The position numbers and the translations under genes are program-made. Shown piece after piece: positions 49,544-59,439 of a DNA stretch of 64,000 nucleotides. Position 1 is the first letter of the stretch; every line of letters begins with the position of its first letter. Below the pieces are notes generated by a model. The model had not been told where the DNA came from and made no database searches. It saw only the letters and a list, made by a program, of their open reading frames with translations. Source of the stretch: Alteromonas pelagimontana (lineage in GTDB: Bacteria > Pseudomonadota > Gammaproteobacteria > Enterobacterales > Alteromonadaceae); contig NZ_CP052766.1 in assembly GCF_002499975.2 (NCBI RefSeq), forward strand, positions 124,001 through 188,000, in the 5' to 3' direction.

Positions 49544-49611
49544 AACATGGATTTGGTAAGGTGGCTTTGGGCAGGTAGAATGGTGCTTTTCTCGTTGGAA
49601 TAGTATTTAGA

Positions 49612-50082
49612 ATGTTGTGTTATTGCGGGCAGACAAAGTTATTTTCAGCTTGTTGTGAGCCGATAATCACAGGAAAACAGCCAGCACAAACTGCTGAAGC
49701 ACTAATGCGGTCTCGTTATTCTGCCTATTGTATTAGCGCTTTTCCTTACATCTTAGACACCTATAGTGCGGAAAAACGTTCATCTTTGTCAGTTGACGCT
49801 TTGGCAGAAAGCGCGCAAGGTACCCGCTGGCTCGCACTCACCATACATAATGATATCTATCATCAGAAAGATACGGTGGAATTTAGTGCATACTACCTGG
49901 TTTCAAAAACTGTTTGCGTTTTGCACGAAACCTCGCGTTTCATTATAGAAAATGAACAGTGGCGTTATGTAGATGGGCATTTACACAACGATTGTGGAAA
50001 GCTGTCGTTGGGCAGAAACGATAACTGTATATGTGGCAGCGAGAAGAAATTTAAGCAGTGCTGTATGAAAAAGGCACTGTAA
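49612..50082 (+). CDS. ychJ: YchJ-family SEC-C motif protein
   Basis: 156-residue protein. The N-terminus has a zinc-binding CYCGQTKLFSACCEPI, the middle is the NTF2-like YchJ domain (AEALMRSRYSAYCISAFPYI), and the C-terminus has CICGSEKKFKQCCMKKAL, a SEC-C motif of the type that binds zinc. A role in metal or protein handling has been suggested; there is no agreed function. It is 69 nt after sulA and may be read from its own promoter. Confidence 0.9.
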   Translation: MLCYCGQTKLFSACCEPIITGKQPAQTAEALMRSRYSAYCISAFPYILDTYSAEKRSSLSVDALAESAQGTRWLALTIHNDIYHQKDTVEFSAYYLVSKTVCVLHETSRFIIENEQWRYVDGHLHNDCGKLSLGRNDNCICGSEKKFKQCCMKKAL

Positions 50083-50494
50083 ATTTTATAGACATCCTGC
50101 TTTTGCAGCCATAGTCGCGTCAGTATTCAGCAGCTTTCTCTTCTATTCCTGTTAATGGTCGCCATAACAAAAGCAATGTGCGCGGCATTGTTCCGCAAAG
50201 TTATCATGCCATCCGCTCTAGCCGTTTTAACGGAGGAATCTCTAAGTTACCAGCCAACGTTTTAACTCCTCATCACTTAGGGCGTGTTAACTTTTTCTGT
50301 TCATTTTTGCAGGGTTCTTCATAAGCCTGTCTTGCTCTTTGTTGCTCAATATTTACTTAGGTGAATTTTTTATCAAGAAGGGGCTTCATAGCTCGCACAT
50401 CAATCGAAACAGGTTTATTTTGAACAAAATCAGGACATCGAAGGTCAACACACCCTTGAGTTATCAGAAAATTCTATCGCCGTTGGCGGAAACA
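50083..50494. other. Intergenic gap after ychJ
   Basis: 412 nt between two convergent genes. I find no gene, strong hairpin with T-tail, or repeat that I can name. It may hold decayed sequence, but nothing is legible. Confidence 0.4.
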
Positions 50495-51295
50495 TCATTG
50501 CCATAAAAAAGTACATGAAGTTTTTTCTAAGATTTCCATTTTTATAGCTCGCTCAGCAGGTCTTCCCGTAATGCCATAGCAAACATGAAGCGGCAGTAAG
50601 TGTTCCTCTCTAGGGTGGCAAAAGCGTGCGTACGGCGCATTTGTCCAATCTAAAAGCCGCTGCTTTCGCTCTGCCTCCCTAATAATGTCAGACATTATCG
50701 TTTCTTCCAACCACTGCTGGAAAAGCAGGTTTTTTCCGTTGTTAGCAACATTACCCTTGTCAAAAAAGGCTGTCATGTTGTGAAAAGAGAAGCCGGAGCC
50801 CACGAAAAGCAGATTCTCGATCTCCAGCGTATTTAGCGCTTCTCCCATTTGAATATGAGTTAATGGATCCAAGGACTGCATAAGCGAGATTTGGACGCAG
50901 GGTATGTTGGCATCAGGAAACAAAATAGAAAGCGGCACGAACATACCATGATCGTATCCGCGCCGTTGATCAATTGATGCTTTTATTCCTGCCGAAGCTA
51001 ATGACGCGGCTATGCTTTCTGCAATATCTGGCGCCCCCGCAGCAGGATATTCAAGTTGATAGGCCCGCTCAGGAAAACCTACGTAATCATAAATTAATGC
51101 AGGATTGCTACTACCTGTTATGGTAAAAACCGGCGCTTCCCAGTGAGCACTTACTAAAATGATGGCAGACGGTGTATTTAACGACGCGCGTAACGATTTA
51201 AGACTACTTACCACTTGCTGATCGCCGGGCTCTTCCAGCAAAGGTAAGGGGCCACCGCCATGAGATAAATAAAGAACTGTTGATGCTTTAGCCAC
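50495..51295 (-). CDS. 4,5-DOPA dioxygenase-type extradiol ring-opening enzyme (YgiD-like)
   Basis: 266-residue enzyme of the class III extradiol dioxygenase family (LigB/DODA). LYLSHGGGPLPLL carries the first metal His, ILVSAHWEAPVF the second, and YDHGMFVPLSILFP the third. GSGFSFHNMTAF is the conserved segment before the C-terminus. It opens catechols such as DOPA in homologues; the native substrate is not known. It is leftward and isolated. Confidence 0.88.
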   Translation of the reverse strand: MAKASTVLYLSHGGGPLPLLEEPGDQQVVSSLKSLRASLNTPSAIILVSAHWEAPVFTITGSSNPALIYDYVGFPERAYQLEYPAAGAPDIAESIAASLASAGIKASIDQRRGYDHGMFVPLSILFPDANIPCVQISLMQSLDPLTHIQMGEALNTLEIENLLFVGSGFSFHNMTAFFDKGNVANNGKNLLFQQWLEETIMSDIIREAERKQRLLDWTNAPYARFCHPREEHLLPLHVCYGITGRPAERAIKMEILEKTSCTFLWQ

Positions 51296-51504
51296 TTTTC
51301 CCTCGTCTAGTGTAGGTTTGCACTGTAATTAGTGTGGCGTAAATCCTTAATAAAAACATCATAACGTGAAATGGGATCAGTATATATTCCCGCGGTAGCA
51401 AAAACTTCTGCTTTCAGTTGAACAATTTTGCAGGTTTCCCATACAAAACATAGCCACTGCTTCTGGCAGTGTCGCAATGGTAGCTATCCTTGTTTTCATA
51501 AAAA

Positions 51505-51541
51505 ACCAATCTGCAGTAACAGTTAATCAAAACGGATTGGT
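51505..51541. repeat. Imperfect inverted repeat ahead of the isochorismatase-like gene
   Basis: ACCAATCTG (51505-51513) and CGGATTGGT (51533-51541) pair at 8 of 9 positions across a 19-nt spacer, 18 nt upstream of the ATG at 51560. It could be an operator or the ends of a small decayed element. Confidence 0.35.
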
Positions 51542-51559
51542 ATAACTCCCGGACAAATT

Positions 51560-52147
51560 ATGACTATTAACTGCACCGACACAGCAATTATCGCTGTAGA
51601 TTTTATTAACGAAATTATTCATCCAGACGGTAAGATGGCGGCGCAAGGCTATTCGAAGTTCGCGCAGCACCATAATACCTTAGACAATGTTGCTTCTTTA
51701 CTCACCCTCGGGAGAAAGCGAGGTGATTTAATAATTCACGTCGGGTTAGGCTTTTCTGAGCATTATGCCGAGCAACCTGAAACATCACCGTTATTTGGCG
51801 CTGCCAAAGAAAATGGCATTCTTAAGCTTGGCCATTGGGGCACCCGCTTTCACGAAAAAGTTGCGCCGCTTGATGAAGAAGTCGTGTTGGTAAAACACCG
51901 GGTCAGTGCCTTTTACTCAACGACGCTGGAACTTATTCTACGAACTAACGGTGTAAAAAAATTACTTATAGCAGGGTGTGCCACCGATTTAGCTGTTCAG
52001 TCAACCGCTCGTGATGGGCACGACCGTGATTTTCATTGCACCATTGTTGAGGATTGTTGCGCCGCGGGTAGCGAAGACGATCATCAGGAAACATTGAAGC
52101 TTGTTAAAAAGGTGGCAAATATTAGTACGCTTAAAGAACTGAAATAA
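51560..52147 (+). CDS. Isochorismatase-like cysteine hydrolase
   Basis: 195-residue enzyme with the isochorismatase-fold triad. The acid is in IIAVDFINEIIHPDG (Asp), the lysine in VVLVKHRVSAFYST, and the nucleophile in LLIAGCATDLAVQSTARDG (Cys). IVEDCCAAGSEDDHQETL is a conserved end. It hydrolyses an amide or vinyl ether, but nicotinamidase-type metal residues are not obvious. It is isolated, convergent with a pseudogene. Confidence 0.87.
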   Translation: MTINCTDTAIIAVDFINEIIHPDGKMAAQGYSKFAQHHNTLDNVASLLTLGRKRGDLIIHVGLGFSEHYAEQPETSPLFGAAKENGILKLGHWGTRFHEKVAPLDEEVVLVKHRVSAFYSTTLELILRTNGVKKLLIAGCATDLAVQSTARDGHDRDFHCTIVEDCCAAGSEDDHQETLKLVKKVANISTLKELK

Positions 52148-52163
52148 GGTTTTGAACGTTATT

Positions 52164-52727
52164 TTACGGTATAACAGAATCGCAGCGCCATTCGGCCCGC
52201 CCGTTAAAATAATGAATTTCACGATACTGCGACTTCGCCTTTAGCGAAAGATAGTCAACGTTCTCAACTTGAAGCTTCACCACACAAGTGTTGCGGCGTT
52301 ATTCGCTGCTTATTTCTTTGCACAGCTTGATTTGCGGCTCGGAGAGATTTGGGCGACCCCATAGGAACTGTAGCTTGGCTGTATCAGAAAGATCGTTCCA
52401 AAAATCTTTTACAAATGCTCAGTGATTTGCGCTATTGAAGAAAGAGGCTTGAGTTTGGAACCTGAATTGCGCTCGCGTTTGAGCAAAATACCAGCACACG
52501 GATGTAGTCGCTTTTTTCCTGATATGCTGAATTTTATCCGTTCGCGTGCCAGAGGTAAGTAGTAACGACGTAGAATCTTGCTTAAACCCTCTGTACACGA
52601 CGGTGCGAACGGCGGGATATCCATATCTATCATTAGTGGCCAGTTGGAAAAAGCGGCTTTCAGGTTGCTCTTCATTATTGGAAAAGCGCGCTTTGCAGCT
52701 GCAGTTGCCAACTGGTCTTAGTAGCAC
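52164..52727 (-). pseudogene. Decayed pyridoxamine 5'-phosphate oxidase-like flavoprotein gene
   Basis: Reading leftwards from about 52727, WQLQLQSALFQ in one frame continues after a frameshift near 52680 as PESRFFQLATNDRYGYPAVR. The second frame goes on through CWYFAQTRAQFRFQ, FWNDLSDTAKLQFLWGRP and VDYLSLKAKSQYREIHYF to a stop at 52164. These blocks are typical of the Alr4036/PNPOx-like FMN family. Two in-frame stops (after FNSANH and after EISSE) break it. The start codon is unclear, and it begins directly at the tatD stop. Confidence 0.75.
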
Positions 52728-53504
52728 TCAAGACGGTTTTGCGGCTCGGGAAAACAACGTATAAAAATTTTCCGTGGTTTTTGCTGCCAGCTCATTCAAT
52801 GAAATTCCCTTTAGCTCAGCAATGAATTCCGCCACTTCGACAACAAATCCTGGCTGGTTCTGCTTCCCCCGATGTGGAACAGGCGCAAGCCACGGCGAAT
52901 CCGTTTCTATTAACAAACGTTCCAAAGGAATGGCTTTCACGACTTCTCGTAATTCATCTGCAGAGTTAAACGTAACAATGCCAGAAATCGAAATATAGAA
53001 TCCTAATTCCATTGCTGCTTTTGCCATTTCCAGGGATTCGGTGAAACAATGCAACACGCCTAACGTATCGGGGGCTTTATGTTCACGTAGTAAAGAAAGC
53101 GTGTCTTCCCGAGCATCCCGGGTATGGATAATCAATGGTTTCTTGAGTTCATTCGCCACGTTGATGTGGTCGATAAAAGAGGTACGTTGAATTTCCTGAG
53201 TGTCGGCACTGTAAAAATAATCCAGCCCGGTCTCGCCTATGGCTACCACAGCAGGATGAGACGCCTTCTGCAACAGCGTCTCATAGGTACAGGCATCCTC
53301 CTGATGTAAGGGATGTACGCCGCAGGAAACAGACACATCCTCATACTCTTTGACAGTTTCATACATGCTATCAAAGTCATTAACAGACACAGCGACGCAG
53401 AGAAAATGCTGTACCCCGCGTTGTCGGGCAAAAGCTAACGTCTCTGCCAATTCTGATTCTGACTGTTTTAGTCTGTCTAGGTGACAGTGGGAATCTATAA
53501 ACAC
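52728..53504 (-). CDS. tatD: TatD family metal-dependent hydrolase
   Basis: 258-residue DNase/hydrolase of the amidohydrolase-like TatD family (YcfH). The metal motifs are FIDSHCHLDRL, GETGLDYFY, IHTRDA, LHCFTES and IETDSPWLAP in order. The start is GTG 53504 with AGAGGGG upstream; this leaves no overlap with holB, whereas the longer frame would. It is the last gene of the leftward pabC-mltG-tmk-holB-tatD group, an order kept in E. coli. Confidence 0.92.
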   Translation of the reverse strand: MFIDSHCHLDRLKQSESELAETLAFARQRGVQHFLCVAVSVNDFDSMYETVKEYEDVSVSCGVHPLHQEDACTYETLLQKASHPAVVAIGETGLDYFYSADTQEIQRTSFIDHINVANELKKPLIIHTRDAREDTLSLLREHKAPDTLGVLHCFTESLEMAKAAMELGFYISISGIVTFNSADELREVVKAIPLERLLIETDSPWLAPVPHRGKQNQPGFVVEVAEFIAELKGISLNELAAKTTENFYTLFSRAAKPS

Positions 53505-53523
53505 AATTACCCCTCTTAAATCG

Positions 53524-54429
53524 CTATTTAATATTACGTGTACGTTGGTGTTCAGGATTGGCAATGGTATCTAGTACAGCGCAAAGGACTACTGCTTTAT
53601 TGATACCCGGGTGCATCAACGACTTAAGAGCATCAACGCATACCTGAAAATTCTGATAATCCTGAACTTGCTGAGATTGGAGAAAACTTTTGTGGGTAAA
53701 CTGCTGTACCCAGCTCACAACCTGAACTGCGTACTCCTGCCAGTCGTTTGCAAGTGAAAGAGCATCCTTTTTACCTGCCAATAAGGCATCAAAGCCATCG
53801 CAAAATTCTCGATAGCTAATACCACTTTCATTGGTTAGCGCCTGTTTCAGCCGAAGTGGCGCATTGCCATAGGCTTCTAATAAGGCGGGAGTAACGTCGT
53901 CAACCCCATTTCCTTTTAACCACTTAAGGCTTTGAGCTGGCGCAGGCGTTGAAAAAAAATGTTTCTCGCATCGACTCAGAATAGTCGGTAGTAAATGTTG
54001 CGCTTTGGCGGTAAGCAGAATGATAAATGTTTTGTTCGTCGGTTCTTCCAGCGTTTTTAGCAGTGCATTGGCTGCGGATTCTGTTATCAGGTCAGCCGCA
54101 GGAATGACAAGTACCTTATTAGCACCGAGTTGTGACATGCCACTGAGCTTACCGATCCCTTCCCGAATTTTATCGACGCCCAATTGCTTTTCGCTTACCA
54201 GCGCGTAAAAATCCGGATGCGTACTTGCGTCGAACAGCAGACAGCTTTGACATGTCTCGCAACAACCGCGTGCTGTAGGGTTTCTGCAAAGAATCACCTT
54301 CGCCAACGTAATGGCTAATTCGTATTTTCCGATTCCTGCAGGACCGCTGAGCAGTAACGCGTGGTGAAGTTTCTGCTTTAGAAGCCTGTCAATAATTTGT
54401 AGGTAACGTTCAGTAAACCAGGGTAACAT
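53524..54429 (-). CDS. holB: DNA polymerase III subunit delta'
   Basis: Clamp-loader subunit of the replicative polymerase, 301 residues. SGPAGIGKYELAI is the degenerate P-loop region, and Cys48, Cys56/57, Cys60 and Cys63 (in RGCCETCQSC) form the zinc module. SRCEKHFF near residue 160 is the SRC motif. It overlaps tmk by 1 nt. It is essential in E. coli. Confidence 0.93.
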   Translation of the reverse strand: MLPWFTERYLQIIDRLLKQKLHHALLLSGPAGIGKYELAITLAKVILCRNPTARGCCETCQSCLLFDASTHPDFYALVSEKQLGVDKIREGIGKLSGMSQLGANKVLVIPAADLITESAANALLKTLEEPTNKTFIILLTAKAQHLLPTILSRCEKHFFSTPAPAQSLKWLKGNGVDDVTPALLEAYGNAPLRLKQALTNESGISYREFCDGFDALLAGKKDALSLANDWQEYAVQVVSWVQQFTHKSFLQSQQVQDYQNFQVCVDALKSLMHPGINKAVVLCAVLDTIANPEHQRTRNIK

Positions 54430-55046
54430 CAGCGCATAAACCTGCTAACCGCTTCCACTACGTCGTGGTGTACTGTAGTCATTTCCTGCATTGCATCTAT
54501 GGTAATGATACTCTCGTCCATTGCTGCTAATTCACAGTATTTTTTGCGGGTTCGCCTAAAGAAATCAAGGCCTGCTAATTCTATACGATCAAGCTCCCCT
54601 CTTCCCCTGGCTCTGGCTAAACCCGCTTCCGGTTCCACGTCAAGATAGATGGTAAGATCAGGAGTAAACCCTTGTAAGGTAATGTCTCTCAGCATCTTCA
54701 TAATGTTGGGGTCAATTCCTCTGCCACCCCCCTGGTATGCTTGAGAAGATAAATCATGGCGATCCCCTACCACCCATTTTCCACTACGAAGAGCGGGTAA
54801 AATTTTGTTATCCAGTAATTGCTTTCTTGCCGCGTACATCAGCATCAGTTCTGTCTCTTCGGCGACAATTTCTTCCCATGGATGCTTTACACATTCCCGA
54901 ATGGCTTCAGCCATAGGAGTGCCGCCAGGTTCGCGGGTAGTTTCACATTCAATTCCTGATCTTTTAAGAGTATCAACAATAAGATTGATTACTGAACTTT
55001 TACCCGCGCCTTCCAACCCTTCTACTACAATAAATTTACCCATCAT
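54429..55046 (-). CDS. tmk: Thymidylate kinase
   Basis: Makes dTDP from dTMP, 205 residues. The P-loop is GLEGAGKSS (residues 10-18). TREPGGTPMAEAIREC is the DR-type nucleotide-binding block, and DRHDLSSQAYQGGGRGID the substrate and lid region. I use ATG 55046, which overlaps the mltG stop at 55036. The longer frame to 55094 adds an unrelated N-terminus. MGKFIVVEG from 55043 is equally possible. Confidence 0.93.
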   Translation of the reverse strand: MMGKFIVVEGLEGAGKSSVINLIVDTLKRSGIECETTREPGGTPMAEAIRECVKHPWEEIVAEETELMLMYAARKQLLDNKILPALRSGKWVVGDRHDLSSQAYQGGGRGIDPNIMKMLRDITLQGFTPDLTIYLDVEPEAGLARARGRGELDRIELAGLDFFRRTRKKYCELAAMDESIITIDAMQEMTTVHHDVVEAVSRFMR

Positions 55047-56073
55047 TGGTGTTACGGTTCCCACTTCTAATTTGGTATTGGTTAACCGCTTCATTATGCT
55101 CTTTCAACGTTGAAGAAAAATGATGTGAGCCATCGCCTCTGGCGACGAAGTATAGTTCGTCGGTTGGGAAAGGATGCAAAGCGGCTTGAATAGCTGGCTT
55201 ACCAGCCATCGCAATAGGGGTAGGCGGCAATCCTTTAACCACGTAAGTATTATAAGGAGTGGACTCCCGCAGATGCTGACGCGTAAGATTCCCGTCGAAT
55301 TCCACACCCACTCCGTAAATGACTGTCGGGTCCGTTTGCAGGCGCATATTTTCATTTAAACGATTAATAAAAACACCAGCAATCCTGGCTCTTTCTGCTG
55401 GCACTGCTGTTTCTTTTTCAATGATTGAGGCTAATATTAACGCCTCGTATGGAGCTTTCAGAGGTAGGCCAGTTGCGCGTTCTGCCCAGGCGCTTTCGAG
55501 ATATCGACTCATTGCTGCCATCGCTCTGGCAAGTATGGTGGATGCATCTGTACCGGCAGTAAAATAATAGGTATCGGCGAGCAACAATCCTTCCAATGAC
55601 GGAGTGCCTGAAGCAGGCGGCATTGTCCACTTGTCCTGTAGCGCCACTAAGGTTTCATCGGAGATATCGAACGTAATATATTCATGCTGCTGTAGAATAA
55701 GTAGCCATTGCTGGAGGGTTAGCCCTTCAATCAGACTCACACCAAATTGAAATTCCTCTGCGTTTGCAAATAAAGAAAATGCATCGGTTAACTTCATAGC
55801 AGGCTGAATCTGGTACGTTCCAGCCTTAGCACTCTGCGGTGAAAACACAAATTTTAACCACAGCTTTACGGCAAAAGGATTCGACTCCAGCCAATTATGC
55901 TGTTCTATTAAACGCACCACCTGTTGTCCGGATGCACCTTGAGGAATGGTCAGCAAAGTTGGTTCGGAAAGCGCTAATGGCTTTTGCATTTCCCCCTGCC
56001 ACCACATTACCGCGCCTAAAACGCCAATCATCAATACAATGGGAACAGCTAACCATTTAAGCACCCGAATCAT
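55036..56073 (-). CDS. mltG: Endolytic murein transglycosylase
   Basis: Inner-membrane lytic transglycosylase that cuts nascent peptidoglycan, 345 residues. One anchor helix spans residues 8-25 (LAVPIVLMIGVLGAVMWW), followed by a LysM-like region and the YceG catalytic domain. The catalytic Glu lies in IIEKETAVPAER (Glu219 or Glu221), and RLQTDPTVIYGVG and LPPTPIAMAGKPAI are conserved. ATG 56073 has AAGGA 5 nt upstream and overlaps pabC. Confidence 0.93.
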   Translation of the reverse strand: MIRVLKWLAVPIVLMIGVLGAVMWWQGEMQKPLALSEPTLLTIPQGASGQQVVRLIEQHNWLESNPFAVKLWLKFVFSPQSAKAGTYQIQPAMKLTDAFSLFANAEEFQFGVSLIEGLTLQQWLLILQQHEYITFDISDETLVALQDKWTMPPASGTPSLEGLLLADTYYFTAGTDASTILARAMAAMSRYLESAWAERATGLPLKAPYEALILASIIEKETAVPAERARIAGVFINRLNENMRLQTDPTVIYGVGVEFDGNLTRQHLRESTPYNTYVVKGLPPTPIAMAGKPAIQAALHPFPTDELYFVARGDGSHHFSSTLKEHNEAVNQYQIRSGNRNTNDG

Positions 56074-56890
56074 ATTCGTCCTTATAATTTTGCGCAACAG
56101 CCTGTTGCAGTACGCGTACTGGTTGAGCAGGAAAATCGAAAGTTGCGGAGTCAGAAGCAATAGCGGTAACCGGAATTATTTCCATCAAGGCGTTGCAAAA
56201 GAATACCGTATCAGCCTGAAAAAGCTCATCAAGAACAAAACGCCCAACGTTAACCCGCATTCTGTTACCCTCAAACCAATCTAATAAGAAACACCGCATC
56301 ACGCCTTTTACTCCGCATGTACTTATCTCTGGGGTATGCCATTGACCATTTCTATGCCAGAAAATATTGGCCGCACTGCCTTCGATTACGAATCCATCGG
56401 CATCACACACAATGGCATCATCCGCTTTAAAGCTATTTAATTCTTTTTTTATAAAGATTTGTTCTAGCCGATTCAGGTGCTTAATTCCACCTAATAATGG
56501 CTGGATTGCCAATCTCACGCTACTTACGCGGGTACGGATGCCTTCGCTGCGCCACCTTGTATAATGTCCAGGCAACGGATGGTGAGAAAAAATCATATGC
56601 GGCTTGGCAGTTTCAGGACGAGCATAGCCTCTGCCACCAACACCTGAACTAATTAACAGCTTTAGCACCCCCGACCCACACTCGTGGGCGTGAGCGCGAA
56701 TGGCCGTTTCCAGCTGTTGCTGTTCCAGTGTTAACATTAACCGTTCGCCGTCGTTCATCATGCGGGACACATGCCGATTAAATAGCGCCACTCTGCCGTC
56801 TTCCACTTGCATGGTGGTAAACAATCCGTCGCCGTAATTGGCCGCGCGATCACCTACATCAAAGGAGTTGGCTGCTATAATCTGGCCCAC
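56057..56890 (-). CDS. pabC: Aminodeoxychorismate lyase
   Basis: Class IV PLP enzyme making 4-aminobenzoate for folate, 277 residues. NSFDVGDRAANYGDGLFTTM opens it. The lysine is in IKHLNRLEQIFIKKEL, and EGSAANIFWH binds the cofactor phosphate. The start is GTG 56890 with AGAGGAC upstream. It heads the mltG-tmk-holB-tatD group. In E. coli fabF is directly before pabC; here a broken opposite-strand gene separates them. Confidence 0.88.
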   Translation of the reverse strand: MGQIIAANSFDVGDRAANYGDGLFTTMQVEDGRVALFNRHVSRMMNDGERLMLTLEQQQLETAIRAHAHECGSGVLKLLISSGVGGRGYARPETAKPHMIFSHHPLPGHYTRWRSEGIRTRVSSVRLAIQPLLGGIKHLNRLEQIFIKKELNSFKADDAIVCDADGFVIEGSAANIFWHRNGQWHTPEISTCGVKGVMRCFLLDWFEGNRMRVNVGRFVLDELFQADTVFFCNALMEIIPVTAIASDSATFDFPAQPVRVLQQAVAQNYKDEYDSGA

Positions 56891-57121
56891 TTGTGTCCTC
56901 TTAGCTAATAAGTTCAGGCGCAAGTATATCAATTACGCTTGCTAACTCCATAGCAAGGTGAGTGAAATTGATGTTTCAAAACCGTTATCGACGACGATAT
57001 GAGCAAAACTGATAGCGAATATTGATAATTCATCGGAGGTAGAAACAGCTATAAAAAATTCAGTAATGAGTATTCTTGATCTACAGTGTAGGTAATCGGT
57101 GTTGCACAGCCGTCTCGTATT

Positions 57122-57957
57122 ATGAGCAGTAACTGTATAAGACCTGTTGTCCCTATTTTTTCAGGAGGCGGAACTCACCTTCCCGCTTATGTCGGAATAC
57201 TCCAAGCGCTGAATGAATTACATATAGGCTTTACTACCTTGATGGGCGTGTGTGGAAGCTCCATTGTTGCCGCCTTGTACGCCAAAGGCTATTCTATTGA
57301 TCGATTGCGCGAACTTGCCTTTCAAACTGACTTCAGCCAGTTTACTTCGAAAAAGAGGATTACCTTCCGGTAACGAATTTGAGCAATGGGTAGATAATCT
57401 GCTTAAAGGTATGACACTTAAGCAATGTCCATACACGTTGCACATATTAGCTACTGACATTAATGGCGGGGGGCCAGTTTTGCTCAATAAGGAAAATCCC
57501 CGCCCGATATGCGGATCTCAGAAGCCATCCGCTACTCCATGTCCGTCCTCTGCTATTTTCCTTCAAACAATATCGAGATCATTTACTCACCGATGGGGCT
57601 ATTCTGTCAGAAGATGCCTTATTCGATGACTGGCAGAAAGATGGGACCCCCTCAATCTGCTTTCGGCTGAGAAGTGAGGCTGTGAAAAAAACCTTTATAA
57701 GGTCCCGTAAGATCGGATTGCCGCAGTACGTAGGATTATTGATTCGCACATTCATGAATGCGGTTTCAAGAGAATATGTTCACAATCAGTATTGGCATAA
57801 GACGCTGATCATCAATACCGGCAGTGTTTCAGCGGTGGATTTTAAAATGGATGAAGCTGCAAAACAGGAGCTGTTTAATGTGGGCTATCAGACCACCAAG
57901 GATTTTTTACCACAGAAATTAATGTCCATAGACGAGTCGGCAACGAACGTTCAGTAA
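57122..57957 (+). pseudogene. Frameshifted patatin-like phospholipase
   Basis: Parts of one patatin domain are spread over reading frames that change at least three times. The first frame gives PIFSGGGTHLPAYVGIL and GVCGSSIVAALYAKGYS, the next GNEFEQWVDNLLKG, then ISEAIRYSMSVLCYF back in the first frame, and finally LLTDGAILSEDALF to the stop at 57957. The usual GVSAGS nucleophile elbow is GVCGSS, so the Ser is Cys. It lies on the plus strand between fabF and pabC. Confidence 0.8.
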
Positions 57958-58056
57958 CGCTGCTAAGGCATACCTGTGCTAAACCGCAACGATGTTGCAC
58001 ATTCAGCGAGAATAGTAAAACTTTTCCTGCAACTCTTAAAGCACCTACTGCTAAGA

Positions 58057-58087
58057 CAAAAAAGCCTCGGCGCTGAGCCGAGGCTTT
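58057..58087 (-). terminator. Terminator of the fatty-acid cluster after fabF
   Basis: AAAGCCTCGGC / GCCGAGGCTTT stem (58061-58071 and 58077-58087) with T-runs on both sides, 39 nt past the fabF stop. Confidence 0.85.
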
Positions 58088-58125
58088 TATTTGATCTGCT
58101 TATTGTTACAAACGGAAAATAGAAA

Positions 58126-59364
58126 CTACACCCGCTTAAAAATTAGCGACCCGTTTGTTCCACCAAATCCGAATGAGTTACATAAGGCTATCGGAGATTC
58201 AAAAGACTTAGCTGTATGAGCAACAAAGTCTAAATCACATCCTTCCCCCGGGTTATCCAGATTGATGGTAGGCGGAGCCATTTTGTCTCGTAACGCCAGC
58301 AAGGTAAAAATGGCTTCTACGGAACCAGCAGCACCAAGCAAATGACCTGTCATGGACTTGGTTGAACTAACCAACAATTTAAATGCATGGTCACCAAAGA
58401 CACGTTTAACCGCAGCAACTTCAGCAACGTCACCGGCAGGTGTCGAGGTACCGTGAGCATTCACGTAACCAATATCTTCCGGTTTAAGGTTGGCATCATT
58501 GATAGCATTAACCATCGATGCTGCGGCTCCCTCTCCAGCTTCGGATGGTGCAGTCATATGATACGCATCACCGCTCATACCGAAACCGACAAGTTCGCCA
58601 TAAATTTTTGCGCCGCGCGCTAGTGCAGATTCATACTCTTCCAGCATCACTACACCAGCACCTTCTCCCATCACGAACCCGTCGCGGTCTTTGTCCCACG
58701 GACGACTCGCTGCTTGAGGATTGTCGTTATTGGAAGAAAGCGCTCTGGCGGCGGCAAAACCGGCAATGCCTAACGGGGTGATTGTCGCTTCTGCGCCGCC
58801 AGCTAACATAGCATCAGCATCGCCATAGGCAATTGTTCTTGCCGCTACTCCAATATTATGTACGCCCGTGGTACAGGCAGTCACAATAGTGAGATTCGGC
58901 CCTTTTAGCCCTTCCATAATTGAAAGAAAGCCCGAGATCATGTTAGTAATAGTAGAAGGCACAAAAAACGGCGATACCCGCTTCGGCCCGCTATTTAATA
59001 ACTTGATATGATTCTGTTCAATTTGTTCAAGACCACCGATCCCAGAACCAATTGCAACACCTACGCGGGTAGCGTTCTTATCGTTAACGGTGAGACCTGA
59101 ATCGGCCAGTGCCTGCTTACCCGCTGCAATCCCCAGCTGGATAAACCGATCCATTTTCTTTGCTTCTTTTTTGTCAATATAATCTTGCGGGTCAAAATCA
59201 TTGACCTGACCGGCAAAACGGGTGGAATAGTTACTACAGTCAAAATGGGTGATATCGCAAATACCACTTTCACCGGCTAACAGACGACGCCATGTTGCAT
59301 CAACTGATTGACCCAGAGGTGATAACATGCCAAGACCAGTAACCACTACGCGACGTTTTGTCAC
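58126..59364 (-). CDS. fabF: Beta-ketoacyl-ACP synthase II
   Basis: Elongating condensing enzyme of fatty-acid synthesis, 412 residues from GTG 59364 (GAGGG 6 nt upstream). The nucleophile is Cys164 in [10 protein letters not shown]. The two histidines are in [12 protein letters not shown] and [11 protein letters not shown], and [12 protein letters not shown] ends the fold. A longer frame adds only 5 codons. It follows acpP by 75 nt with a hairpin between. Confidence 0.95.
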   Translation of the reverse strand: MTKRRVVVTGLGMLSPLGQSVDATWRRLLAGESGICDITHFDCSNYSTRFAGQVNDFDPQDYIDKKEAKKMDRFIQLGIAAGKQALADSGLTVNDKNATRVGVAIGSGIGGLEQIEQNHIKLLNSGPKRVSPFFVPSTITNMISGFLSIMEGLKGPNLTIVTACTTGVHNIGVAARTIAYGDADAMLAGGAEATITPLGIAGFAAARALSSNNDNPQAASRPWDKDRDGFVMGEGAGVVMLEEYESALARGAKIYGELVGFGMSGDAYHMTAPSEAGEGAAASMVNAINDANLKPEDIGYVNAHGTSTPAGDVAEVAAVKRVFGDHAFKLLVSSTKSMTGHLLGAAGSVEAIFTLLALRDKMAPPTINLDNPGEGCDLDFVAHTAKSFESPIALCNSFGFGGTNGSLIFKRV

Positions 59365-59403
59365 AAAAAGCCCTCGCATTGGAACTATGGTAGGTATACA
59401 GAA

Positions 59404-59430
59404 AACGGCCCATGGCGAGCCGTTTTTCTA
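59404..59430 (-). terminator. Hairpin between acpP and fabF
   Basis: AACGGC / GCCGTT arms around 14 nt, with T-rich flanks on the minus strand downstream of the acpP stop (59440). It could attenuate read-through to fabF or protect the acpP message. Confidence 0.45.
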
Positions 59431-59439
59431 AGTTGTAGC

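Noticed and set aside
50270..50300. GGGCGTGTTAAC stretch that looked like an insertion-sequence end
   Set aside because: No matching second end, target repeat or transposase remnant could be found nearby.
52409..52711. 100-codon minus-strand ORF within the decayed flavin-oxidase gene
   Set aside because: It is a shadow frame; the other two frames carry the family's conserved blocks.
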